A stretch of 64,000 nucleotides of DNA from Nesterenkonia sandarakina (GTDB lineage Bacteria > Actinomycetota > Actinomycetes > Actinomycetales > Micrococcaceae): NCBI RefSeq assembly GCF_013410215.1, contig NZ_JACCFQ010000001.1, positions 1,302,001 to 1,366,000 on the forward strand, in the 5' to 3' direction. The notes beneath the pieces are model-generated. The model had not been told where the DNA came from and did not search any database. It saw only the letters and a list, made by a program, of their open reading frames with translations. Both the position numbers and the translations under genes were made by a program. Of the stretch, positions 34,027 through 43,073 are shown piece after piece; within the stretch, counting starts at the first letter, position 1; the number at the start of each line of letters is the position of its first letter.

Positions 34027-34434
34027 TTGCGCTGGAAGAGACGTGCCGCATGGGGACACCGCCCCCTGGCGGCCGATGAATGGGCGGTGCTGCATGCCGA
34101 GATCGTCGCCGAGGACCTGATCGCCGTGGATGACGCGGTGGAGGAGCTCACCGGCTTCATGGACCCCTTCCGCGCCGACATCGCAGAGGGACCGCTGGTG
34201 GGGGTCACCGATGGCCAGCTGGCCGTGGCGAAGGCCGAGTTCCACGAGCCGCGAGGCCGGCGCGGGCTGAAGCTGAGCTTCTACGCCGCGGGACCGGCCG
34301 ACGGACCCGCCGAGGACGCCTTCGCCCGGCTGAACTCCGCCGCCTCGGCGTTTCTGGACCACCTCACGGCCGAGGGGATCGCGGTGGAGTCGATCCGCTG
34401 GATCGAGGCCGACCACATCCCGCGACCCTTCTGA
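34027..34434 (+). CDS. Hypothetical protein, TTG start
   Basis: The 135-residue soluble protein has no motif I recognise. Between the upstream in-frame stop (34003) and the body of the frame, TTG 34027 is the only standard start codon; AGGAGGG lies just 3 bases upstream, a short spacing. The length, codon usage and the terminator beyond it support a real gene. It converges with the MBL hydrolase gene. Confidence 0.65.
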   Translation: MRWKRRAAWGHRPLAADEWAVLHAEIVAEDLIAVDDAVEELTGFMDPFRADIAEGPLVGVTDGQLAVAKAEFHEPRGRRGLKLSFYAAGPADGPAEDAFARLNSAASAFLDHLTAEGIAVESIRWIEADHIPRPF

Positions 34435-34461
34435 GGGCCCCTGCCGGTGCGCATCTGAGCG

Positions 34462-34489
34462 CCCGGGCCGGTGCGCTCACCGGCCCGGG
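34462..34489. terminator. Bidirectional terminator hairpin
   Basis: CCCGGGCCGGTG and CACCGGCCCGGG form a perfect 12-bp stem with loop CGCT. It lies exactly between the convergent hypothetical and MBL hydrolase genes and ends one base before the latter's stop. Confidence 0.8.
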
Positions 34490-35299
34490 TCACCGCTCGC
34501 CGAGGTGTTCCAGATGCTTCAGCTGCGCGGCAGCGATCTTGGTGGTGATCCCTGCCGGCAGCCCCGCCCGCTCGCCGTAGATCAGCCTGCCCAGCGCCGC
34601 CGCGTCCAAAGCGACTCCCCGCTGCGCCGCGTCGTCCAAGAGGGAGCGCACCTGGTCCAGGCGTTCCTGGCGGTGGGTGAGATAGCGCCGCGCCGCAGCG
34701 GCGACACTGGGCTGGGCCGGCCCGTGGGCCGGCAGGAGCCGCGCGTGGACGTACTGTTCCAGGCGTTGAAGGCTGTGCAGGAAGTCGGTCAGTGTCCCGT
34801 CAGGGTGATCCAGCATCGTGGTGCCTTCGCCCAGGATGGTGTCCCCGGTGAACATGGCCTGTTCAGCACCTTCCGCAGCGCCCTGGAGCCAGAAGCAGAC
34901 CGAATCCGAGGTGTGTCCCGGGGTGTGCAGCACGCTGAGCCGGAGCTGAGCGAGCTCGAGCACCTCACCGTCGGTCAGCGCCGCGGCGGGCCGGCCGGGC
35001 GCATCGATGCACTGCTGCGGGCCGTGTCCGCGCACCGGCGCCGCGAAGGCCGCACCGAAGCTCGCAGCCGCCCCGGAGTGGTCGGCATGACGGTGGGTGA
35101 GCAGGATCTGCGCCACCTCACGGTCGCCGACGACGGCGCGCACGCGATCCAGGTGATCCGGATGGTCGGCCGGCCCGGGATCGATGATGATCAGCTGCCG
35201 CGCCTGATCGCCGCCCAGGACGTAGGTGTTGGTCCCCTGAAGCGTCATCGGGGAGGGGTTCTCGCAGGTGATCGAGTGCACCAGGCTGGCCTGTGACAT
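34490..35299 (-). CDS. Metallo-beta-lactamase-fold hydrolase
   Basis: The 269-residue protein has the MBL metal motifs THRHADHSG (~68-76), HTPGHTSDS, FTGDTI and LPAHG. The C-terminal ~70 residues contain a helical LACTB2-like winged region (RQERLDQVRSLL). Members hydrolyse thioesters, RNA or small lactones; substrate unknown. ATG 35299. It diverges from the next gene with a 38-base gap, so the promoters must overlap. Confidence 0.87.
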   Translation of the reverse strand: MSQASLVHSITCENPSPMTLQGTNTYVLGGDQARQLIIIDPGPADHPDHLDRVRAVVGDREVAQILLTHRHADHSGAAASFGAAFAAPVRGHGPQQCIDAPGRPAAALTDGEVLELAQLRLSVLHTPGHTSDSVCFWLQGAAEGAEQAMFTGDTILGEGTTMLDHPDGTLTDFLHSLQRLEQYVHARLLPAHGPAQPSVAAAARRYLTHRQERLDQVRSLLDDAAQRGVALDAAALGRLIYGERAGLPAGITTKIAAAQLKHLEHLGER

Positions 35300-35337
35300 G
35301 AAATCAGCCTACCGAGGTTCACGCGTAGGCTGGGCCC

Positions 35338-36489
35338 ATGGCCCAGAACAGTGAAGCTCAGCCCACCACCGAACCGCAGAAGACCGCAGGCACGGAGCAC
35401 TCCACCAAGGGTGCCTACGTGACCGGCGGCGAGTTCACCCGTGACACCAACTACATCGAGGATCGCGTCGTCGCAGATCCGCAGGCGGTGCGCTCGGCTC
35501 CGCAGGAGGAGCCCTCCTCCATCGGTGATCCGCGCATGGCGGGTCTGACCGAGGGGGGACAGGCCTGGCCGGTCGAGCCCGACCGTTACCGACTCGTCGC
35601 GGCCCGCGCCTGCCCCTGGGCCCACCGCTCCATCATCATCCGCCGCCTGCTCGGCCTCGAGGACGTCATCTCACTGGGAACCCCCGGGCCGACCCACGAC
35701 GCGCGGTCCTGGACCTTCGACCTGGACTCCGGCGGAGTCGACCCGGTGCTCGGCACCGAGCGGCTCCAGCAGAACTACTTCGCCCGGTTCCCGGACTACC
35801 CGCGGGGCATCACCGTCCCGGCTCTGGTGGACATCCCCTCCGGGGGTGTGGTCACCAACAACTATCCGCAGCTGACCTATGACCTCTCCACCCAGTGGAG
35901 CGCCCATCATCGGAGCGGGGCACCCGACCTGCTTCCCGAGGACAAGCTCGATGAGATGCTCCCGGTGATCAAGCGGATCTTCACCGAGGTCAACAACGGC
36001 GTCTACCGGGCGGGCTTCGCAGGCTCCCAGAGCGCCTACCAGGATGCCTACGACCGTCTCTTCACCGCGATGGACTGGCTGGAGGATCGGCTCGCCGGCA
36101 GCCGCTACCTGATGGGAGAGCACATCAGCGAGGCTGATGTGCGGCTGTTCACCACCTTGGTCCGCTTCGACCCGGTCTACCACGGACACTTCAAGTGCAA
36201 TCGGAACAAGCTCTCCGAGATGCCGAACCTCTGGGCCTACGCCAGGGACCTGTTCCAGACCCCGGGCTTCGGCGACACCGTGGACTTCGACCAGATCAAA
36301 CGGCACTACTACGAGGTCCACGAGGACATCAACCCCACTCAGATCGTCCCGGTGGGCCCGGACCTGCAGAACTGGCTGAGCGATCACGGGCGCGAGGCAC
36401 TGGGCGGATCGCCCTTCGGCGCCGGCACGGCTCCCGGCCCGGTGGCACCCTCGGAGCGGTCGGCCGGAGCCAACCCGCTCTACGGCTGA
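35338..36489 (+). CDS. Glutathionyl-hydroquinone-reductase-like GST (Omega/Xi class)
   Basis: The 383-residue protein has an N-terminal thioredoxin fold with the active-site cysteine in ARACPWAHRSIIIRR and a helical C-domain containing SEADVRLFTTLVRFD and YHGHFKCN. These are hallmarks of S-glutathionyl-(chloro)hydroquinone reductases (YqjG/ECM4). Actinobacteria usually use mycothiol rather than glutathione, so the natural thiol is open. ATG 35338. Confidence 0.9.
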   Translation: MAQNSEAQPTTEPQKTAGTEHSTKGAYVTGGEFTRDTNYIEDRVVADPQAVRSAPQEEPSSIGDPRMAGLTEGGQAWPVEPDRYRLVAARACPWAHRSIIIRRLLGLEDVISLGTPGPTHDARSWTFDLDSGGVDPVLGTERLQQNYFARFPDYPRGITVPALVDIPSGGVVTNNYPQLTYDLSTQWSAHHRSGAPDLLPEDKLDEMLPVIKRIFTEVNNGVYRAGFAGSQSAYQDAYDRLFTAMDWLEDRLAGSRYLMGEHISEADVRLFTTLVRFDPVYHGHFKCNRNKLSEMPNLWAYARDLFQTPGFGDTVDFDQIKRHYYEVHEDINPTQIVPVGPDLQNWLSDHGREALGGSPFGAGTAPGPVAPSERSAGANPLYG

Positions 36490-37376
36490 TAGGTGACGAT
36501 CACCTGGGAGTCGTCGTGCCGGGTCAGACCGGCGTCGGCGGCTTCCAGGTACTTCGCGCGCGCGGCCTCGAGCATCGGGGCCTGGAAGCCATGCGCGCTG
36601 GCAATCTCGCTCACCAGTGACGAGTCCTTCACAAAAATTCCCACTGCACTGGCCACCTGTGCATCCTGGCCCTGCAGCATCCTCGGCCCCCGGTCGCTGA
36701 GCATGAATGAGCCCGCCGCGCCTTCGGCCACCGCCTCGAGCACCTGGGCCTGATCGAGTCCCAGCCGATCCGCCAGGGCCAGCGCCTCGGCGGCGGCCAC
36801 GATGTGCACCGAGCACAGCAGCTGGTTGATCGCCTTGAAGGACTGGCCGTCGCCGATCTCGGTCCCGCATTCCACGATGCCGCCCATCGACTCCAGCAGG
36901 GTCCGGTTCTGCTCCACCGCGGTGGGTTCGGCGGAGACAAACAGGCGCAGCGAGCCCTCGGCGGCGCGGGCGATCCCGCCCGTGACCGGTGCGTCGATCA
37001 GCGTGATCCCGCGCTCGGTGGCGGGGATGCTCAGCTGCTGCACCGCCTCGGGGCCCACCGTGCTCATCACGATCAGACTCGAGCCCGGCCGCATCGCGCT
37101 GAGCAGACCGGCTGATCCCTGATCCGGGGATCCCAGGGCGGCGCTGCGCAGCTGATCCCCGGTGGCCACCATGACGATCACCGCGTCGGCCGTGGCGGCA
37201 GAGGCCGCCGAGTCCTCGGCTCGCAGGCCCTGCTGTGCGGCCGCCGCCCGCTGCTCCGCCGAGAAGTCGACGGTGGTCAGCTCGAATCCCGCGCTCGCGA
37301 CCCGGGCGGCCATCGGCAGGCCGATGGCGCCGATGCCGACGAAGGTTACCTGCTGCGTGGTCGAGTGCTGGCTCAT
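36480..37376 (-). CDS. ltnD: L-threonate dehydrogenase-like (beta-hydroxyacid dehydrogenase family)
   Basis: The 298-residue protein begins with the Rossmann motif VGIGAIGLPMA and has the family segments DAPVTGG and the catalytic lysine in SFKAINQLLC. The family includes 3-hydroxyisobutyrate and tartronate semialdehyde dehydrogenases. Its place beside otnK, otnI, denD and otnC indicates LtnD, which oxidises L-threonate at C2 with NAD+. ATG 37376 is chosen for its GAGGACC site; the frame upstream is spurious. The gene diverges from the otnK operon over a shared 133-base promoter region. Its 3' end overlaps the previous gene by 10 bases. Confidence 0.82.
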   Translation of the reverse strand: MSQHSTTQQVTFVGIGAIGLPMAARVASAGFELTTVDFSAEQRAAAAQQGLRAEDSAASAATADAVIVMVATGDQLRSAALGSPDQGSAGLLSAMRPGSSLIVMSTVGPEAVQQLSIPATERGITLIDAPVTGGIARAAEGSLRLFVSAEPTAVEQNRTLLESMGGIVECGTEIGDGQSFKAINQLLCSVHIVAAAEALALADRLGLDQAQVLEAVAEGAAGSFMLSDRGPRMLQGQDAQVASAVGIFVKDSSLVSEIASAHGFQAPMLEAARAKYLEAADAGLTRHDDSQVIVTYQP

Positions 37377-37401
37377 CTGTGGTCCTCGTCTCGTGATTGG
37401 C

Positions 37402-37457
37402 TTCACATTCTGATTCCGCCATGTTAGCTTATGTGAACTTGCTTGTGAATATTCACA
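37402..37457. promoter_or_regulatory. Operator region of the four-carbon acid sugar cluster
   Basis: Between ltnD and otnK lie TTCACAT (37402-37408), ATGTGAA (37431-37437) and the perfect palindrome TGTGAATATTCACA (37444-37457). All are versions of one half-site, spaced so that both divergent promoters could be covered. The DeoR-type regulator encoded in the cluster is the likely ligand. The palindrome has a 4-base centre between TGTGA and TCACA, so it is not a standard CRP site. Confidence 0.65.
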
Positions 37458-37509
37458 CAAAGGGACGGGCCGGTCCTCGCACCGGCGGAACACGAGAGGG
37501 AGGGACCTC

Positions 37510-38895
37510 ATGGCGCTGCGCATAGGCGTGCTGGCGGACGATTTCACCGGAGCCACCGACATCGCCGGGTTCCTGGTCTCGGCCGGGATGACCACCGTCC
37601 AGTTCACCAGCCCCGAGGGCCTGCCGGAACAGCTCGACGATCGCGTGGACGCCGCGGTGATCAGCATGAAGACCCGCTCCATCGCACCCGGCGACGCCGT
37701 GGCGCAGAGCCTTCAGGCGCTGAACGCACTGCGAGCTCACGGCGCCGAGCAGATCATCTTCAAATACTGCTCCACCTTCGACAGCACCGGTGAGGGCAAC
37801 ATCGGCCCGGTCACCGACGCCCTCCTCGACGCCATGGGGGAGACCTTCACCGTGCTCGCCCCGGCGCTGCCGGTCAACGGGCGCACCGTGTATCAGGGGC
37901 ACCTCTTCGTCCATGACCAGCCGCTGGATGAATCCGGGATGCGCGACCACCCGGTCACCCCGATGACCGACTCCAGCCTGGTTCGACTCATCCAGGCACA
38001 GGCCCAGGGCAGCGCCGTCGTCATTCCCTATGCCACGGTCCAGGCCGGACCGGAGGCCGTGCAGCAGGCCCTGCAGGATGCCCGGTCCTCCGGCGCGCGC
38101 TACGCCGTGCCCGACACCCTGGACATGCGCCACCTCGAGACCCTGGGAGCGGCGCTCACCGACATGCCGCTGATCACCGGGGGCTCCGGGATCGGCTACG
38201 GACTGGCCCGCGCAGTGACCCAGACCCGCGCAGTGACCCAGACCCGCGCAGTGACCCAGACCCGCGAGACAGGGCAGGACGCCGGGGCTTCCCGCTCTGC
38301 CGACGCGGACTGGACCTTCACCTCCGGGCCCGCCGTGGTGCTCTCCGGATCCAGCTCCCAGATGACCAATGCTCAGGTGCGCGACTACCGCGGCCGCGCC
38401 GCGGCCCTGCCCCTGGAGATCAGCTCGGTGCTCGCGGACGCGGAGGGCTATTGCACCGAGGTCGTGAGCTGGGTGATGGAGCAGCAGTCCGCGGACACGC
38501 CGGCCCCACTGGTCTACGCCACCGCCTCTCCCGAGGAGGTCCGCGCCGCCCAGCGGGAACACGGCGCCCAGGAGCTCTCCGCGGCGATCGAGAAGTTCTT
38601 CGCCCGGCTTGCCCGCGCCCTGCGCGAACACGGCACCCGCCGCTTCATCGTCGCCGGCGGGGAGACCTCCGGGGCCGTCACCCAGGGGCTTGGAGTGCGC
38701 GGATTCGAAGTTGGGCCGCAGATCGCGCCGGGAGTCCCGTGGACCCGTACCCTGCCCGGCGAGCATCCGCAGCCCGCCGGCGAGGAGACCCTCGATCTCG
38801 CGCTGAAATCCGGGAACTTCGGCGAGGAGGACTTCTTCGCCGCCGCCCAGCAGCTGGTCTCCCAGCAGCCCTCGACCCAGGAAGGTCGAGCCTGA
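37510..38895 (+). CDS. otnK: Four-carbon acid sugar kinase (DUF1537 family), 3-oxo-tetronate kinase
   Basis: The 461-residue protein shows the two-domain DUF1537/NBD_C layout: N-terminal LADDFTGATDIAGFL (~8-22), GMTTVQ and KYCSTFDSTGEGNIGP (~90-105). The C-terminal nucleotide-binding domain has VLSGSSSQMTNAQ and FIVAGGETSGAV. It phosphorylates 3-oxo-tetronate to its 4-phosphate. An in-frame 18-base triplication inserts RAVTQT three times at ~235-252, just between the domains. It starts the plus-strand operon and its stop overlaps otnI (TGATG). Confidence 0.9.
   Translation: MALRIGVLADDFTGATDIAGFLVSAGMTTVQFTSPEGLPEQLDDRVDAAVISMKTRSIAPGDAVAQSLQALNALRAHGAEQIIFKYCSTFDSTGEGNIGPVTDALLDAMGETFTVLAPALPVNGRTVYQGHLFVHDQPLDESGMRDHPVTPMTDSSLVRLIQAQAQGSAVVIPYATVQAGPEAVQQALQDARSSGARYAVPDTLDMRHLETLGAALTDMPLITGGSGIGYGLARAVTQTRAVTQTRAVTQTRETGQDAGASRSADADWTFTSGPAVVLSGSSSQMTNAQVRDYRGRAAALPLEISSVLADAEGYCTEVVSWVMEQQSADTPAPLVYATASPEEVRAAQREHGAQELSAAIEKFFARLARALREHGTRRFIVAGGETSGAVTQGLGVRGFEVGPQIAPGVPWTRTLPGEHPQPAGEETLDLALKSGNFGEEDFFAAAQQLVSQQPSTQEGRA
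38212..38265 (+). repeat. Three 18-bp tandem repeats within otnK
   Basis: The unit GCAGTGACCCAGACCCGC occurs three times without change, adding 18 residues (AVTQTR x3) in the linker before the C-terminal domain of the kinase. The repeats keep the reading frame. Confidence 0.95.
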
Positions 38896-39761
38896 TGCCC
38901 CAGTTCGCCGCCAACCTCACCCTGATGTTCACCGAGCGTGACTTCCTGGATCGCTTCTCCGCCGCCTCCGAGGCCGGATTCCGCGCCGTGGAGTACCTCT
39001 TCCCCTATGAGCATTCGGCCGAGGACGTCGCGGCCGCGCTGCACGGCGCCGGTCTGACCCAGGCGCTGTTCAACGCTCCGGCCGGGGACTGGGCCGCAGG
39101 GGAGCGCGGCATCGCTTCACTGCCCGGGCGCGACGACGAGTTTGCCGCCGGTCTGCTGACCGCCATGGACTACGCCCAGGCGCTGGACTGCCGGCAGATC
39201 CATGTGATGGCAGGGATCCCGGGAGCCGATCCGGACGCTCGCACCCGCTATGTCCGACGACTCCGGGAGGCCGCCGAGGTGGCCGCCGCCCACGGGGTGC
39301 GCGTGCTCGTCGAGCCGATCAACCCGGTGGACATGCCGGGATACTTCGTGGACAGCGTGCGTGCGGGCGTGGAGCTGCTGGAGGAGATCGATCACCCCAA
39401 CACCGGCCTGCAGCTGGACCTGTACCACGCGCAGATCACCGATGGGGATCTCACCCGGCTGATCAAGCGCGTCGCCCCGGTGACCGATCACATCCAGATC
39501 GCCTCCGTGCCGGAGCGGCACGAACCCGACTCCGGCGAGCTCAACCATCCCTACCTCTTCGAGCTGCTGGATGCCGCGGGGTACACCGGCTGGGTCGGCT
39601 GCGAATACCGTCCCGCCGGAAGCACCGAGGACGGCCTCGGCTGGTTCGCCCGCCATCGAGAGACCCAGACCGGTGCCGCCCGGCCCGGATTCACCAGGCC
39701 TGGATTCACCCAGCCTGGATCTTCGCAGTCCGGTCATCTTCCCGCCGGGGACCAGCCGTGA
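38895..39761 (+). CDS. otnI: 2-oxo-tetronate isomerase (hydroxypyruvate isomerase-like TIM barrel)
   Basis: The 288-residue protein is an AP-endonuclease-2-like TIM barrel with EYLFPYE, LVEPINPVDMPGY, LQLDLYHAQ and CEYRP, the metal-binding Glu/Asp/His positions of Hyi/OtnI. OtnI interconverts 2-oxo- and 3-oxo-tetronate. The chosen ATG 38895 overlaps the otnK stop by one base; the upstream open frame is inside otnK. The C-terminal ~30 residues contain short RPGFT/QPGxx repeats not expected in the family. The end overlaps the DeoR gene (GTGA). Confidence 0.88.
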   Translation: MPQFAANLTLMFTERDFLDRFSAASEAGFRAVEYLFPYEHSAEDVAAALHGAGLTQALFNAPAGDWAAGERGIASLPGRDDEFAAGLLTAMDYAQALDCRQIHVMAGIPGADPDARTRYVRRLREAAEVAAAHGVRVLVEPINPVDMPGYFVDSVRAGVELLEEIDHPNTGLQLDLYHAQITDGDLTRLIKRVAPVTDHIQIASVPERHEPDSGELNHPYLFELLDAAGYTGWVGCEYRPAGSTEDGLGWFARHRETQTGAARPGFTRPGFTQPGSSQSGHLPAGDQP

Positions 39762-40558
39762 TCCCGGACGAGCGCCGTCGTCGACTGGTGCACATGGTCG
39801 CGGAGCAGGGCGCGGTGAGCATCGCCGCGCTCACCGAGGTCCTGGGCGTCTCGCATATGACCATCCGCCGCGACATCAAGATGCTCGAAGACGCCGGCCG
39901 CCTGGTCTCGGTCAGCGGGGGAGTCACCATGCCCTCCCGGATCCAGCTCGACGCCACCCACCAGGCGAAGCTGGACATCCGCCCCGGCGAGAAGGACTCC
40001 ATCGCCGCCCGCGCCGCGGACCTGGTCTCCGCCGGGGACCTGGTCTACCTCGACGCCGGCACCACCATGCTCGCGCTGGCGCGCACCCTGGTGGCGCGGG
40101 CCGGGACCGAGGGCCTCGACGTCGTGACCAACGATCTGCTCGTCGCGGCGGCCGTCGGCGAGCACCCGCAGGCCCGGGTCCATGTCCTGGGCGGACGGCT
40201 GGACTCCAGGAACATGTCCACCGACGGTCCGCTCACCGCCGCGGAGCTCGCCGAGTTCAACATCGACCTGGCCTTCGTCTCTGCCTCCAGCTTCGATCTG
40301 CGCGGACTCTCGGTGCACAGCCAGGCCAAGGTCATCGTCAAACGCGCGATCATCGAGAACTCCCGGCGCGCCTATCTGGCCACCGACAGCTCGAAATATG
40401 GGCGGGTGGCCGCCTTCAAGGCCATCCCCTTCGAGGCGTTCGAGGGCATCATCACCGATCCAGCCCTCCCCGAGCCTGCCCGCGAGCGCGCGGCGGAGCT
40501 CGGCGTGGACCTGATCACGGCAACTGCTTCCACCCGAAAGGACACCACTGCGCCATGA
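39758..40558 (+). CDS. DeoR/GlpR family transcriptional regulator
   Basis: The 266-residue protein has an N-terminal DeoR winged helix (RRLVHMVAEQGAVSIAALT, MTIRRDIKMLED at ~27-45). A DeoR_C sugar-phosphate-binding domain with YLDAGTTMLAL follows. GTG 39758 overlaps the otnI stop. Lying inside the catabolic operon, it probably represses it and responds to a phosphorylated intermediate such as 3-oxo-tetronate 4-phosphate (inference). The half-sites at 37402-37457 are the obvious candidate targets. Confidence 0.9.
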   Translation: MIPDERRRRLVHMVAEQGAVSIAALTEVLGVSHMTIRRDIKMLEDAGRLVSVSGGVTMPSRIQLDATHQAKLDIRPGEKDSIAARAADLVSAGDLVYLDAGTTMLALARTLVARAGTEGLDVVTNDLLVAAAVGEHPQARVHVLGGRLDSRNMSTDGPLTAAELAEFNIDLAFVSASSFDLRGLSVHSQAKVIVKRAIIENSRRAYLATDSSKYGRVAAFKAIPFEAFEGIITDPALPEPARERAAELGVDLITATASTRKDTTAP

Positions 40559-41514
40559 ACATCGTCGTCACCGGAGGTGCCGGCTTCCTCGGCAGCCGGG
40601 TCATCACCGAACTGCTCGCCGCCGCCGACGCCGGGAAGCTCCCGCACCCGCTCACCAAGGTGATCTCGCTGGACCTGGCGGCCTGCCCGATCCAGGACCC
40701 ACGCGTGGTCTCGCTCACCGGGGACTTCGCCGACCCGGCTCTGCTGCGGCAGGCCGTCGACGCCGACACCGCGGGGATCTACCACCTCGCGGCGGTGCTC
40801 TCCGGCGGATCGGCCGAGGACTTCGACCTCTCGCACCGGGTCAACGTCGAGGCGACGCATCGGCTGCTCGAAGCAGCCCGCGCCATCGGCTCCCGGCCGA
40901 CCTTCGTCTTCACCAGCTCGCTGGCGGTCTTCGGCGGAGCCATGCCCGAGGTCGTCCCGGGCAATCTCGCGACCCAGCCGGAATCCACCTACGGCGCGTT
41001 CAAGGCCATGGGTGAGCTGCTGGTCAATGAGTACTCGCGCAAGGGCTGGGTCGACGCACGGATCGCCCGGCTGCCCACCATCTCGGTGCGCCCGGGCAGG
41101 CCGAACTCCGCGGCCTCCTCCTTCGCCAGCGGGATCATCCGCGAACCGCTTCAGGGGATCCCGGCGGTGTGCCCGGTGCCGCTGGACACCCGGATGTGGC
41201 TCTCCTCCCCGAACACCGCCGTGGCCAACCTGGTCCACGCCTACCTGGTGCCCGCCGCCGAGCTTCCCGCCTGGCGGGTGCTCGACATCCCCGGTGTCAG
41301 CGTCACCGTGGGCGAGATGCTCCACGCCCTGGAGGCCGTCGGCGGCGCCGAGGCCCGTGCCCTGGTCAGCGAGGTCCCCGACGAATCGATCATGGAGATC
41401 GTCTGCTCCTGGCCCGGCGTCTTCGACATCGAGCGGACCCTCGCCCTGGGCTTCGCCCCGGACCACAGCTTCGAATCCGCAGTGCGGCAGTTCCACGCCG
41501 AATTCATCGCCTGA
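40555..41514 (+). CDS. denD: D-erythronate dehydrogenase (NAD-dependent epimerase family)
   Basis: The 319-residue extended SDR has the NAD motif TGGAGFLG (~7-14), YHLAAVLSGG, FTSSLAVFG and the catalytic pair YGAFK. The AVLSGGSAEDFDL region and the absence of sugar-nucleotide motifs match DenD, which oxidises D-erythronate at C2. ATG 40555 overlaps the regulator's stop (ATGA). The long open frame upstream of this ATG is a shadow of the otnI and deoR genes. Confidence 0.87.
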   Translation: MNIVVTGGAGFLGSRVITELLAAADAGKLPHPLTKVISLDLAACPIQDPRVVSLTGDFADPALLRQAVDADTAGIYHLAAVLSGGSAEDFDLSHRVNVEATHRLLEAARAIGSRPTFVFTSSLAVFGGAMPEVVPGNLATQPESTYGAFKAMGELLVNEYSRKGWVDARIARLPTISVRPGRPNSAASSFASGIIREPLQGIPAVCPVPLDTRMWLSSPNTAVANLVHAYLVPAAELPAWRVLDIPGVSVTVGEMLHALEAVGGAEARALVSEVPDESIMEIVCSWPGVFDIERTLALGFAPDHSFESAVRQFHAEFIA

Positions 41515-41557
41515 CCTGCAGACCTGCAGACCCGCATGACGTGTCAAGGAGGACACT

Positions 41558-42958
41558 ATGACTGAAACGATGGGCTCCTCGGAGCTCGCGGCCATCATCG
41601 GCCTGGCGGCCGCGGTGGCGCTGCTGATCTTCTTCGTGCTGCGGACGAAGATCCACGCGGTGCTGGCGCTGATCATCGCGGCCTCCATCGCCGGGCTCGC
41701 CGCGGGCATGGCCCCGGATGAGGTGATCGACTCGATCACCACCGGCTTCGGCTCCACGCTGGCCACCATCGGCCTGGTCATCGGCCTGGGCGTGATGATG
41801 GGCCGGATCTTGGAGGTCTCCGGAGCTGCCGAGAAGCTCGCCTACACGTTGATCCGCTGGTTGGGGAAGAAGAAGGAGGAGTGGGCGCTCGCCGGCGCCG
41901 GCTTCATCATCTCGATCCCGATCTTCGTGGACAGCGCCTATGTGATCCTCTCGCCACTGGTGAAGTCGCTCAGCCGCACCACCGGGCGTTCGATCCTGAC
42001 GCTGGGCATCTCGCTGGCCGGCGGTCTGATCCTGACCCATCACGCCGTGCCGCCCACACCAGGTCCGCTCGGTGCCGCCGGGATCTTCGGCGTCAGCATC
42101 GGGGAGATGATCCTCTGGGGCATCATCCTGACCCTGCCCGCGCTGTTCTTGATCGTGCTCTACGCCAAGATCATGGGACCACGCATCGAGGCGATGATCG
42201 AGGCCGACACCGGAGAGGCGCTGACCCCCACCGAGGCCTTCGACGAGTTCCAGGTCCGCGCCGAGGAGCGTGAGAAGCAGCTGCCCTCGCTGTTCCTCGC
42301 GATCCTGCCGATCCTGCTGCCGATCGTGCTGATCTTCTTCAACACCCTCTCTGCCTACATCGCCGATGCCGGGATCCTCGACCTCCCAGCGACCCTGGTC
42401 TCGATCGCGGCCTTCATCGGCAACCCGGTGATCGCGCTGCTCGCCGGCGTGCTGGTGGCCATCTACGGCCTGACCCGCAGGCAGAGCCGGCAGGGAACCC
42501 TGGATGACATGGAGCACGGCGTCCAGGCGGCGGGCATCATCCTGCTGGTCACCGGCGCCGGCGGAGCGCTCGGCGCGGTGCTGCGTGACAGCGGCACCGG
42601 TGACTCCATCGGCGCCTGGGTCGCAGGACTGCCGCTTCCCACCATCATGATCCCGTTCCTGATCGCCACCGTGGTGCGCATCATCCAGGGCTCCGGCACC
42701 GTCGCGATCATCACCGCAGCCTCGATCTCCGCCCCGATCCTCGCCCAGGTGCCCGATGTGAACATGGTGCTCGCCGCGCAGGCCGCCGCACTGGGCTCGC
42801 TGTTCTTCGGCTACTTCAACGACAGCTTCTTCTGGGTGGTCAACCGGATGCTCGGGGTGAAGAACGCCAAGCACCAGATGCTGGTCTGGTCCATCCCGAC
42901 CACCATCGGCTGGGCCACGACCCTGGTGATGCTGCTCATCGCCAGTGCGATCTTCTAG
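41558..42958 (+). CDS. GntP family permease, probable threonate/erythronate importer
   Basis: The 466-residue protein has 12-14 membrane helices. It has GntP family segments such as LTHHAVPPTPGPLGAAG (~160-176) and QGSGTVAIITAASI (~375-388). The family imports sugar acids by proton symport. The position within the catabolic cluster implies tetronates as substrate. ATG 41558 has an excellent AAGGAGGAC site. A 9-bp repeat (CTGCAGACC) precedes it. Confidence 0.9.
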   Translation: MTETMGSSELAAIIGLAAAVALLIFFVLRTKIHAVLALIIAASIAGLAAGMAPDEVIDSITTGFGSTLATIGLVIGLGVMMGRILEVSGAAEKLAYTLIRWLGKKKEEWALAGAGFIISIPIFVDSAYVILSPLVKSLSRTTGRSILTLGISLAGGLILTHHAVPPTPGPLGAAGIFGVSIGEMILWGIILTLPALFLIVLYAKIMGPRIEAMIEADTGEALTPTEAFDEFQVRAEEREKQLPSLFLAILPILLPIVLIFFNTLSAYIADAGILDLPATLVSIAAFIGNPVIALLAGVLVAIYGLTRRQSRQGTLDDMEHGVQAAGIILLVTGAGGALGAVLRDSGTGDSIGAWVAGLPLPTIMIPFLIATVVRIIQGSGTVAIITAASISAPILAQVPDVNMVLAAQAAALGSLFFGYFNDSFFWVVNRMLGVKNAKHQMLVWSIPTTIGWATTLVMLLIASAIF

Positions 42959-43073
42959 AGCCGCACATGAGAATCTGGCCTGTGCGAAGCCCCTGCCCAT
43001 CCCTTCTGCCACGCATCCCATCCGCTGCGCCTGCGCAGCCCGACTCGGCGCCCGCCGGGGGAGGACGTCACCG

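Noticed and set aside
37444-37457. CRP/cAMP site upstream of otnK
   Set aside because: The centre between TGTGA and TCACA is 4 bases instead of 6, and related half-sites nearby fit a local DeoR regulator better.
39571-40554. Long in-frame extension upstream of denD
   Set aside because: The region is fully occupied by otnI and the DeoR gene in other frames, and the Rossmann motif needs the start at 40555.
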